From positions 159,340 to 223,339 of the forward strand of contig NW_019774414.1 of the NCBI RefSeq assembly GCF_001039355.2: a DNA stretch of 64,000 nucleotides, in the 5' to 3' direction. The notes under the pieces are model-generated. The model saw nothing but the letters and a program-made list of their open reading frames with translations, was not told the DNA's origin and ran no database searches. The DNA comes from Lingula anatina. Lineage: Eukaryota; Brachiopoda; Lingulata; Lingulida; Lingulidae. Shown here one piece after another: positions 10,801-64,000 of the stretch (the first letter of the stretch is position 1; every line of letters begins with the position of its first letter). A program made the translations under genes and the position numbers.

Positions 10801-13800
10801 AATCAAGCACATTAGTAAAGAAGAGGCTCTTCTCAGCAAAGATATTGAGGTAATTTGATATATATATAATTTCATCTCAGATTGTATTTGTCAGTAATTT
10901 ATATTTATATAATTTTTTTAGATAAATTAAATATCACTTCAAAGAAATGGGACTTGCTGTAGTATTCTTATCAGTGTAATCATTCAAAATCTCATTTTGA
11001 TTACATTGTCAATGAATGAAAGCAGCATTAACTAACCAGATATCCGTCAACCTGTATATTGAGTTTTTTTTTAAACTTAAAAATTTTAAAATTAAAATTT
11101 AAATAAGTAATGAATCTCATACAACCCTGGATAAAGAAGATATGAATACAGAGATCATTGACTTCTGAATGTTTCCATCATAAAAAAAGTTTTTGAATTT
11201 ATTTTGCAGCAAGCAGACTTCGACATGCTATTGGTGAACCTTCGCATGGATGCTGTTTATGTGAAAGAGAACATGAGAATTCGCTGGGTAGCAGAGACTG
11301 GTTTGATGGAAAATGTCATCCCAGTAATCAAGGAGTACAAAGAGAGTAGAGGATTAATGGTAAGAAAATTAAAAAATGTATTTATAACATATGCAGTCAT
11401 TAAAGAAAAAATAATTTTCATCTACAGGAATTGCAAGAGATTTCAAAAACTTGTAAAATTACTGTATTATACCTATGCTGAGTATTTTCAATTTTATTTA
11501 ATCATTTCTAATCTTTTAACTTCAGCCTATGAGAGCATGCGTCCTGGGGCCCCCAGCTTCTGGAAAGACAACAATTGTGAAAGAACTGTGTGACAGCTAC
11601 AAATTGCATCATATAAAAATCAAAGATGTCATTGAGGAGGCAATGGATGCATTGGTATGAATACATTTACAAGAAATTGACGTCACATTTAGCTTTAAAT
11701 TAGAAAGTGCAAGTGACTGTATTCATTACTCGTGAATCAGAAATTCAAAATGAAATGGTTCTATGGTGATTTTTCACATTTTATTGATTTAGATTGAAAA
11801 GTTAGCAACAGAAGGGAATTTTGGCACTATACAGTTGTTTAAGATATGATGGCATCCCACTGTAGCTAGAGATTCCAAAATCAACTATGAAGTGTACTGC
11901 ATGTGTTTTCATATTTTTTCAGACAAAAAGTGCTGCCCGTGCAAACCAGGAGCCTGAAGGTGAAGAAGAGGATGATGGGAAGGCACAGGAGGATCAAGAA
12001 CTGTTGGATGCCATAAACGAAGGCAAAGAACAGAACAATGGCAGAATTGAAGACCAGTATGTCATTAAGTTTTTCAAACAAAAATTGCATTCCATGCCCT
12101 GTCAGAACCAAGGGTTCATCTTGGACGGATTTCCTAAAACCAGAGAACAGGCAACAGAGCTTTTTGCAGGTAATATTTCACATCAAGACTACTGATGCAG
12201 GTCTACTGTTAATTGACATGGTCTAAACTTTCTTTGTCTGGTAAAAATCATGGTTGAAAATTTTTGTGAAAAAGTATTGTCATTACTGTAACAGTTTTCT
12301 GCTCAACCACAATGTACTCTTTTGGCATTAAATGCTGTGGAGCTGCCATAAAAATTGAAAAATTATATTTTATTTTGCTCCCTAAGGTGTAATTTGTTTT
12401 TCTAGTTTCTATTTGAAACTATCCCTAATAAAAACAAACTGCAAGTCACTTATCAAAAAGGTATCAAAATATGTAATATTACAGATATTATGATATTGTA
12501 ATACTGACATTTTATTATGCTTTCATTGTCATTCAGCTGAAGATGAAGAGGAGGCAGAAGAAGAGAGCAAGGGGAGCTTTGACAAGGCAATCATGCCAGA
12601 GGTGGTTGTGTGCTTAGATGCCACAGATGAATTTTTACGTGCTCGTGTGATGAACTTGCCAGAGAGCGTGGTCGCAGGCACGCACAACACTGAAGAGGGC
12701 TTGATGAGAAGGCTGACTGAATACAGAGCAATCAATGGTGAAGATGAAACAGTGCTGAATTATTTTGATGAGTTGGAGATTCACCCTGATAAAATTGGTA
12801 AGATGGATTGTTGAGTTGTTTTCTTTTACCAGAGATTCAACAGATTGAATCTTTTTATTCATTTAATAAATATGTTGCTGTTATTCCTTTAAGATAAATA
12901 ATCTTTTTCTTTTTCATTATTTAAATTGCAATGCCAGTACTGACACAAATACATCAAAATATAGTATCAGTGCAATGAGATGTAATAATTGTGCATATCT
13001 TTCTTTCAGATGTGACAAAAGATAGCTCTAAAATGATGGCAGATACAGTAGAAAAAGTGAAGAAAATGATGGGGCCTCCAAGAAACTACGGTAAGGTTTT
13101 TACTGATTTTGCTACCTTAGTCTGTCTGTTATGTATTGGTCAGCCAAATCTCAGTAACATTACTGACATTTTTCTTGATCAGTATCAAACAGGATCAAAA
13201 TGCGCTCACATTCAATTACCTTTTTTATGAGTATTCCAAGTTACAGTGGCTGTATTTTTTTGCTATTGTAAGAAAATATTGAAAACTTTTGTCCGACAAT
13301 TTGTGCAAATATAGCACAGAAGTGTAAGCAAGACCAAAATGTGCCTGTTGGAAAAAACAACAGTGCAACATATTATGGCAATTTAAGACAAGTGCAGTTG
13401 CTTAATTGCACTGTAAAGACATTCCTGCATATAAGTCACATATAAATACCTTGCGAATATGATTTTTTAGGCCCCACCGCAGAAGAGCTTGCTGAAATGA
13501 GACAGAAAGAAGAGGAGGCTCGCATAAAAAGAGAAGCCGAGGAAAAAGCCGAAAAAGAGAGAAAGGAAGCCGAGGAAGCGGCAGAGAGGAAAAGACGACA
13601 GGATGAATGGGTGAGGAAAATGTCACAACAGACACTACCATATGTTAACTTGCATGGTAATAAAACTTTCTGTTTTATTGCCCTTCTTTCAACAGGACCA
13701 AAGAAATTAGCAATTGCAAGACTTTTAAATAAAAAATTTGGAAATTCATTGTTTTAAAGTTAATATATCTATATATATTCACACAACTTTTGTCATTAAT

Positions 13801-14420
13801 TTCACATTTATCACTTTATAATACACAGGCTGAAAGATTAGATCAGGTGAAAAGAGAAGAATATGACATGCTGGAGACTCAATCTCAACCCCTGAGGAAC
13901 TATTTGATGAAGCATGTGATGCCCACACTCACACAAGCTCTTATTGACTGTGTCAAAGTCAGGCCAGATGACGCTATAGATTACATGGTAAGTCTACAGG
14001 AAAAGGGAGATTGTTTGGTTAAAACACCTTGCTAATCAAACCTTTAGCTAAATTACAATCTGTGACTTTAATGAGTGATTAGAATTAATTGTCAGTCATA
14101 TATTTTTGGGTTAAAAATTAGTTAATATTGACAAATTTTAATCAAAAGTAAAAAAAAACAGAAAAATAACCCAGTAATTTATATGATGGTGATGATGATG
14201 ATGATGTAAAATTTTGATTGATAGCAAAACCAGCATAGTAATTTAAATGATCAATTGAAAATTATTTTTAAAGAGTTTCAATTTACTTGATATGTTCATT
14301 ATATATTAGTTAATATATAACATTACATTCAACTTTCCACATTTTATTAAATATGTGAACATGTTAACTTTTTTTCTCTAGGCGGAGTACCTTTTCCAAC
14401 ATAATCCTCAAGTGGACTAA
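7833..14420 (+). CDS. AK7: Adenylate kinase 7 (lacking only its first exon)
   Basis: Exons: 7833-8009, 8202-8310, 8521-8615, 8810-8920, 9302-9385, 9819-9904, 10403-10493, 10772-10849, 11210-11359, 11526-11654, 11923-12169, 12537-12797, 13010-13090, 13471-13610, 13829-13987, 14382-14420. All phases close, giving 678 residues; human AK7 is 723. AK7 interconverts adenine nucleotides in motile cilia and flagella. The N-terminal half is the NAD-binding-fold-like region typical of AK7 ([30 protein letters not shown]). The kinase domain has the P-loop GPPASGKTT at about visible residue 334, the lid/NMP region with [14 protein letters not shown], and [12 protein letters not shown] Glu/Lys-rich coiled coil and a C-terminal DPY-30 motif ([17 protein letters not shown]) follow. 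The visible start [13 protein letters not shown] matches the start of the second coding exon of the human protein. An acidic insert (residues from exon 11923) is also seen in human AK7. Identification is secure; the initiator ATG is not located. Confidence 0.95.
9962..10047 (+). repeat. Pentanucleotide (ATAAT)n array in AK7 intron
   Basis: About seventeen near-perfect TATAA pentamers lie in the intron after the AK7 exon ending at 9904. A short version of the same unit occurs near 59816-59834 in the MLK 3'UTR. Confidence 0.95.
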
Positions 14421-14650
14421 ACAACCATGCATCACTGAAGATGGAGCCAAATTGACAGTGGATTTTGTATGGACTTTTTTATGAATTTTACAAGCATATG
14501 AAAAGAATTAATTTGGATCATCCAACTCATTTTTTACATTAAATTATGTCAAAGAGGAGAGTTTGCATTCCCGATATGTAAGAACAATATTGTAAAGCTC
14601 ACTCATTTATATATATAATGTACAGAAATAAATAGTATTTGTCTTTTTGT
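14421..14650 (+). terminator. AK7 3'UTR and polyadenylation signal
   Basis: After the AK7 stop TAA at 14418-14420, the canonical signal AATAAA stands at 14627-14632 with T-rich sequence downstream, giving a 3'UTR of about 230 bases. Confidence 0.75.
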
Positions 14651-14699
14651 ATACACATTTTTTAAAGGTTTCTTTACACATGAAAACTGAGAATAAGAA

Positions 14700-15933
14700 C
14701 ATCTGATGCCTTTCTGATAGAGATTTTATTCTCATTAATAAATGATCACAGTAAAATGATCAAACTGGATCAGGCACAAATACACAAAACAAAAACTAAA
14801 TAAATAAATAAAAAATCAGACATTTCATCTCAATAATATAATACATGAAAAGTCCGGAATGAATCTACAAATAAATCAAAAATGCAGATTTAATATCACA
14901 TGTAACATTTGTGGATGCCTTAATTCTTATCAAATCACAATAACATTAAAACACAAATAGTGATGAATATTTTAATATCTATTGTTTGATTGTGATTACT
15001 TTTCAACTTGACACACAAGCATGAGTTATGAGCTGACACAATTATTTTCTCATCCATTCTCAAATCCATTTATCATTGAATATTCAAGAATTTAAATAGT
15101 ATATTTAACCCGTTTACTCACATATAATATCAGTTAAATAGGCCACATATTCAAACTAATTTTTCCCTTGCTTCATAACAGTATCACCAAATCAGAAACC
15201 CAGTAGTGTTTTGACCCAGCAGATGATCTCTCTAATACAATACTGTAAAATTACCTCGTTTTTTATCTCACAGTGTGAAAAAAACTGGCATTTCTGTTGT
15301 AACCTGATTCACAACCCTGATGACCTTAGCCAATATTATAAGACATGCAGAGAAACCGGTTCAGCATTTTTCTATTGGTCCCATAAATAAAACACTCAAC
15401 TGAAGCAATACTAGTGTATATATATTTTCTTGTAACATAATATCATAATTATCAATAGCAATGGCACAATAGATGCTCCCCACCTTCCATGAACAAACAG
15501 ATTAAATCCTTCTTGCAGAACAAGAATATCAACTGCTGCCTAGTACTGCATGAGTATGTAGTCTAAGATTACTTTTAAAGCATTTTGCCAATTATCACAA
15601 AAGGCAAACAAATGTTCTGATGAAATTATCCAAGCAATTTCATCCTATTTCACTTGGGATAAGTTGTTTCATGTTGACTTATTGTATACACAAGGGTAAT
15701 AAACATGACCTGAAAATGTGATTGTAATAACAGTTGTTATTACTCCAGATAAATAATTCTTTTAGTTTTGTCTCACCACATGTGAAAGATGATTCATCAT
15801 AAATAATAACATTAAGATGCCTTTTGTCTTTGTAATGAATAAACAGCAGTGCTCTCTACACTCTACCTTAAACCACTGGCAACAAATCCTTGTACTTCTA
15901 CAAGTTGAAAGCACCTTTTTTTTTAAATCACCA
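14700..15933 (-). terminator. Pecanex 3'UTR and polyadenylation signal
   Basis: Downstream (on the minus strand) of the pecanex stop there is no further coding frame. AATAAA occurs on the minus strand at 14730-14725, about 1.2 kb after the stop and only about 95 bp from the AK7 signal on the opposite strand. The two genes therefore converge tail-to-tail with almost no space between cleavage sites. Confidence 0.65.
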
Positions 15934-58746
<42,813 letters not shown>

Positions 58747-61404
58747 TTCAGAAATGGGTTGGCAGGTGTATTGGCCCTATATTGGTATTTCAAATGAGCC
58801 AGATCAAACATATATAACCTGGTATTTAATGAGATTAATTTTTTGTATTTTTTATTTGATTTCATTTGCTTTCCGTCACTTGTGTTAAGTTCAGTAACTT
58901 GTGTGTAATACTTGTTAAGGGCAGCACACTGAAATGGAAAATCTACATCATGAAATGTGCCTGAATATAACAGGGTGTTACTTCTTGTGGTCTTAGGAGC
59001 TAGAGTTTCCTTTCTGAACTGCAGCAAGTTCAAGTTAGCTGGAGGTACACCCTTAGCACAATGCAATGGGTAACTTAAACGTTGATTGCTTAGACATGGG
59101 GAAAGTTGTATCATGAACTGACTTGACATTGGTGTTTTTCATCACAAGTTAGTAAAATTCAAACTGCATAGTCTTCACACATGGTAAACACAGCTGTAAC
59201 AACTTCTTTGAATGTAGGTAGTACAAATATAAATTTAGTTTATTTAGAAATCTCGGTGAAGGTGCAAAAAAAAAGAAAAAAGAAACAAGGCTAATATACT
59301 TCTGTATGTATATTTGTTTTGATATTAAGACCAGTATTTTTGGAAAACATGTTACCTCATATACTTCATATCGTTTCATGTAACAGTTTTCTTTCCTATG
59401 ATAACATTGGTGATATAAACATTAATTCCAAGAATAAGAAAGGTTTGTTACAGCTTCTGAAAACATTTTGATAATGATAACAGTTGATTCCTGGTTTTGA
59501 ATTTAATGCTTGTTCAACTGACAATATGAAAAGACAATTTGTTATGTAACCATATTTAGATATTTGTGTCACTTTAAGTCATTTGGTTATAAATGGGTAC
59601 TTAATGAGGTATATCTCAGCTATGGAGGGGAACGGAGAATGTTTATGAAAAGATTGAGCAGTTAAATGATTAGAAATCAAACTGAATATGGAGAGTTATT
59701 GTGGAGTTTTTGTAGACTGTAGTTGTGATCTTCATGGGTCAGGCAAAGCACAAGTGTTGTAAGGACTGATCTGTAGTAAGACTGTATAAAGCTGTTTGAT
59801 ATATGTACAAAGATCTAATATAATATAATATAATTTTTGTATATTATTAAACCAATTTGAAGCACTTAAAAAGTCTTCCCTTGTACTGACAAAATTTGGG
59901 ATGAGAAGCAAGTAGTAAAATGATAATAGTGATTATTTACTTATTGAGTGAAGGTCTTTCTGATCTTACTGATCATAGTTTTGAACAGATTTTTTCTGTC
60001 ACTGAAATTTGTAAAAAAAAAACATTGGTGCAATACTGAGGAGCTCTTCAGAAGATGTTAATTGTTGTCATCACCAAATGTACATATGTATCACAGTTGC
60101 ATGTGTTTTTCTTTTCTTCCTTATTTGTATGGTATTTTATGATACCTGTATCAAATTTTGGCTAATTTTATGACAGTTTATAAGTTTCTTATCTAAAAAG
60201 TATCAAAAGGAGAACAGTTTACTAGTGTGGCCATACTTTCTTACACTTTTTCCAGTTAAAACAAACATATTTGGACATGGCATACATGTAAACGAGTTTT
60301 ATGCAAGAAAAGCTTGTTGAGCATCATATTATCTTCCTATAGTATACTCTTGTATTGTATATGCCAATTATTCAATTACTTCATTAAGAAAAAAGTCTTA
60401 ATTTTACCAGAAGGCCCAGTTAGAGTGGGGAGGTTACCTTTAACTATACTATTAAAGGACTGAAATGTATTCATTGTTATGATCTCGCTGACAGGTCCAT
60501 CCATTCCTGGTGGAAAATTCAATGGTTGTCTATTCTAGAAAGTTTTTTTCACATTTCTGTGTAAGTAATCAGAAGGGAGACTATTTTATTTCAAATTAAA
60601 GGAAAATACAGGCCTTCTTCCTGAAAGATAAAAATGTTTTATTAACTGTCATTGTTTTGTCAGATATCTATTTCATAGAATCTTTTTTTTTTTCTCGCTG
60701 AATTTTTATAAGTTGTCTAATAAGTCGGTTATCACATATTTTAAATGAGAAAACTTGTAAAGGCACCAAGTACACAGTTGCTGTCTCAGTTTCTATGAAG
60801 AAAAGTGGATCTTTAGAAATGAAATAGAATGTTATCAGTATTATTTTTAATTGATTGTAAAATTAAGAAATAAGATTAAAATACTGTGATCAATTCCATC
60901 AGGTCTTTGAAACTTGGAAGGGGGAAAAGAAGCATTCTGTTTGACGAGTTACAGAAATAACTCCTCAAAACCATTGTCACCGATTCGTGCAGCACCTCAC
61001 TTATGTTATGATTAGGAACATTCCAGTTGTGGTGTCAGCATTCAAAAGCTGTTGAGGTGAATCCATTAAGGAAACAACTGAGACTGCAACTGTGTAGTTG
61101 GTATCATCCCCTTTGGTACAGATTATTTAATAGGAATTTTACCGTTTATTTTGTGATAACAACTTTTAAAAAAACCTTACCCAGGAACTGTGTTCCTAAT
61201 TATTGTTTAAACCAATATTCTTCTACACTAGAACTATTCTGTGTATGAACTATGTGATAAAGTGATATATATATATAGATAGATAGATATTATCTACTGA
61301 CTTTGTCTTGTATACTGTTGAGACATGATAGGACATGTCAAGACATGTTGTGTCAATTTAATGTTATTGTAATTTAGCCAGGGAGGATATAACATTTGAA
61401 TAAA
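58747..61404 (+). terminator. Probable long MLK 3'UTR with polyadenylation signal
   Basis: No coding frame follows the MLK stop for 3.4 kb. The best signal near the end is AATAAA at 61399-61404, giving a 3'UTR of about 2.6 kb, although earlier alternative sites are possible. It includes a short TATAA pentamer array near 59816-59834. Confidence 0.5.
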
Positions 61405-62149
61405 CTGGTTGATTTTACTTTGCCTGCTGTTGGATTTTTCCTGATAGTGTGTGTGTGTATTAGAGCGAGGAGAATGCAAGAACAGTGAGAAACGTCAAAT
61501 ACTATCTTGAAAGTGCATAAGATCTCTACAGTCTAAATACAACTTAAATATCCAAACAACCACTCAACCAATATTTCACCAAAATTTTTTTATAACTTTA
61601 TTTTAATGACAGACCCCAAAAGATGCTATGAAAAAATGAACTAAAATTTTCGTAGTTATGTTTTACAAGTAAATACTGAAACGTGGGATACCTAAATCAC
61701 TTTGTAGAATGGTTATCAGTCACGAAACTGGCCTTGTTAAAATTAGTAAAATGTGACCCGTGCAGTCCAGTTCATCAATGAAGCTGAAGAATTAATCTAA
61801 ATCCCAGAACTGCTAAGAGGGTATCTTTATATCTGTCTGATATTGGCCGTGATAATGTATGCAATTTTCCTGTGAATTACATCCGTGAGTTTTTCACACA
61901 GACTAGAAAAGTTGGTCGGATCATAACATAAATAAATGTGAAGTAACTGTTCACTTGATTTTAATTGATTATTTGTAGTGGTGTTTGATGAAGCACGATA
62001 ATACATTCGACCCTTTTGCTCGACACCCCTTTTCGCCAAAAGAAAATGTCACACCCTCTCAATGACCTTGACACAATCCGCGAGACATTTCGAGATTCTT
62101 ACAGCTGCGGAATACGGACAATAATAATAATAACAGGATATAAACCAAG
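61405..62149 (+). promoter_or_regulatory. MLK-DCAF5 intergenic interval and DCAF5 promoter
   Basis: About 750 bp between the putative MLK polyadenylation signal and the DCAF5 ATG. The last 150 bases become CpG-richer (CCGCGAGAC near 62077-62085, CGGAATACGG near 62107), as expected for a housekeeping start. No other feature was seen. Confidence 0.5.
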
Positions 62150-64000
62150 ATGTTGAGCAGAAATACGTTCAACCAGGGCACTCTTTCCTACGTTTTTCAC
62201 CAGCATTACAAAGAAGACACCAAAAACATCAGTAGACTGATGCGAGAGAAAATGGAGAGAAGTCAAAATATGTATCAAATGGACCTGAAGGCTCACTTCG
62301 GCTGCGTGAATGCGATCGAGTTCTCAAATGGCGCAGGGGAGTATATCGCGTCAGGTAAGTTCCTAGGTCGAACAATACATGTATATTAAACCAGGGCATT
62401 TGTCAGCATTTAGACCACTTATGATTTATTGATTCAAGGTCTTCCTGGAGGCTTGGCCGATGTGCTTGGTGCATGCATGACGTATATATATGCCTTGTTG
62501 TTAACTATTTTTGGAACCGCGATGCAGATTCAATACCTATGCCCAATTTCCCAGTGGCATGCATTTTTATGTTGGGTTTCCTTCCTTTATTTGATAGTAA
62601 AGCTTTTTACTTTTCAAAGTCCAAATAAATTTATGTAAACATTGCAATGCCCCAAATTGTGAGGCAGACGACTAACTTGAAAGATATTAGTTTTGATAAA
62701 CGATTACATTTTTGTAGACATCGCAAGTATCAGCAAGTAAAAAAAATGAATATGATACTTGTTAGGGCATTATATAAGATGAGTTTTGTAAAGACAAAAG
62801 TTGTAAAACATAAATCAGGTATACACATTTTCTTATTTACATCATTTTTAACAACAGATTTGATCTTGCTATTGGCAGATTTAGAGTGAATGATTTTATG
62901 GTGTTTAATTTAAAGAATATAACTTTATATGCATTATAACACTATTTTGCATGTTATTACAAATTATTTCACACCCATATACACATTTTTTCCAGGTGGA
63001 GATGACAAGCGTGTCCTGTTGTGGAATGTCCAAAGGGCTCTGTCAGCAGGTTATACCCCTGCTCCCATGAAGGGAGAACATCACAGTAACATTTTCTGCT
63101 TGGCATTTGACAGCAGCAATAAAAAGATATTCTCTGGTGGTGAGTGTATGGGATAAATGGTGGCTTAAGTATCAGTGTTAATTCAGTCTGTGCAATAACC
63201 TTTTTCAGATTACTTGCCATTCAGACCACCACATTCCTAAAATCTACTGGTCCAAATAAACATTTCAATAAGACTAGACATTTCCCCCTATTGCAATGAT
63301 ACAATTAATAACAAGACCTTGATTTTAAGAATCATGTAATAGAACTTTACATGGCAATTGTAAATACCCACATCACATTATTATCATTATATGTTACTAA
63401 TTAGTTATATCTGGAAATATCTTTACAACTAAAGACGTATTATTAACACTCATTTCTGCTTCTGTTCCCAGGTAATGATCAAGCAGTAATTGTTCATGAT
63501 GCCCAGAGGTGAGACATGTTTCTGATTTACAGTAGATTAATCACTGACATGCTATTGTGTTGCTCTGCAAGTGTTGGGGAATAAGCATGGTGTAATACTC
63601 TGTCTTTTATTATGAGAGGCACATACTGAGTGTTAGCAAAAAAAAATTAATCTCAGCATTTTTAATGCTCATTGTGTGCCTTAAAATCAGACTAAAAATC
63701 AGAAGATAAAATTTTATTATATGTTTTTGCAGCAGTTATTTATTTTTAATTTGTTGATTTTCCTATTCTTTCTTTCTTTTCTTTTTTAAATAAGCAAAGG
63801 AAAGCTTAATTATAGTGATCGATATTTCAGTTTCAGTTACAGTACAATTTCATATTCTTATGTAAAGATAATAAAGAAAACTTTAAGACAAAAATCTTTT
63901 TTTTTTTTGATCCAGTGGTGAACTTGTAGATGTGTTCCTGCACCAGGAGGCAGTGTACGGCCTCTCTGTGGACCCAAGCAATGACAATGTATTTGCCAGT
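62150..64000 (+). CDS. DCAF5: DDB1- and CUL4-associated factor 5, 5' part
   Basis: Exons 62150-62354, 62996-63138, 63472-63508 and 63916-64000 (cut by the window end), joined in phase. DCAF5 is a WD40 substrate receptor for the CUL4-DDB1 ubiquitin ligase. The start ATG at 62150 heads a basic N-terminus of about 45 residues, followed by HFGCVNAIEFSN, SGGDDKRVLLWNV, GEHHSNIFCLAFDS, FSGGNDQAVIVHD and AVYGLSVDPSNDNVFAS. These are the first three WD repeats and correspond block by block to the human protein, including the invariant GEHHSNIFCLAF. The gene runs in the same direction as MLK upstream. The C-terminal disordered half is outside the window. Confidence 0.93.

Overview
This is intron-rich, AT-rich animal genomic DNA: GT-AG introns, long UTRs, many simple repeats, and three single N positions typical of a draft assembly. 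The best-read proteins (AK7, pecanex, mixed-lineage kinase, DCAF5) are close to their human counterparts, but the genes are compact. I infer an invertebrate, most likely a marine bilaterian such as a mollusc, other lophotrochozoan or invertebrate deuterostome. I cannot name the species. No complete autonomous transposon, virus, CRISPR array, tRNA or rRNA was seen.

Layout. (1) 1-3730, + strand: the 3' part of a transmembrane C-type lectin gene (five exons in view), with a foldback MITE-like element in one intron. (2) 3730-7830: mostly non-coding, holding on the - strand well-phased exons of an unrecognised cysteine-rich, probably secreted protein. (3) 7833-14632, + strand: adenylate kinase 7 (AK7), 16 exons; only the N-terminal exon was not located. 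(4) 14725-37623, - strand: a complete pecanex homologue (PCNX1/2/3 type), 39 exons and 2282 residues by my count, ending tail-to-tail with AK7. (5) 37624-38163: a ~540-bp divergent promoter. (6) 38164-~61404, + strand: a complete mixed-lineage kinase (MAP3K9/10/11/21 type: SH3, kinase, leucine zipper, CRIB), 8 coding exons and 1072 residues, with an 11.5-kb intron inside the kinase catalytic loop. (7) 62150-64000, + strand: the first four coding exons of DCAF5, cut by the window end.

All exon boundaries were read by hand from splice consensus, reading phase and family similarity. For PCNX, MLK and AK7 the phases close without frameshift.

The most notable observation is gene order. PCNX and MLK stand head-to-head from one short intergenic region. 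From memory, the same head-to-head pairing occurs at all three human PCNX loci: PCNX1/MAP3K9, PCNX2/MAP3K21 and PCNX3/MAP3K11. DCAF5 also lies near PCNX1/MAP3K9 on human chromosome 14. This looks like an old bilaterian linkage that predates the vertebrate genome duplications. I saw no evidence of a wholly new biological system.
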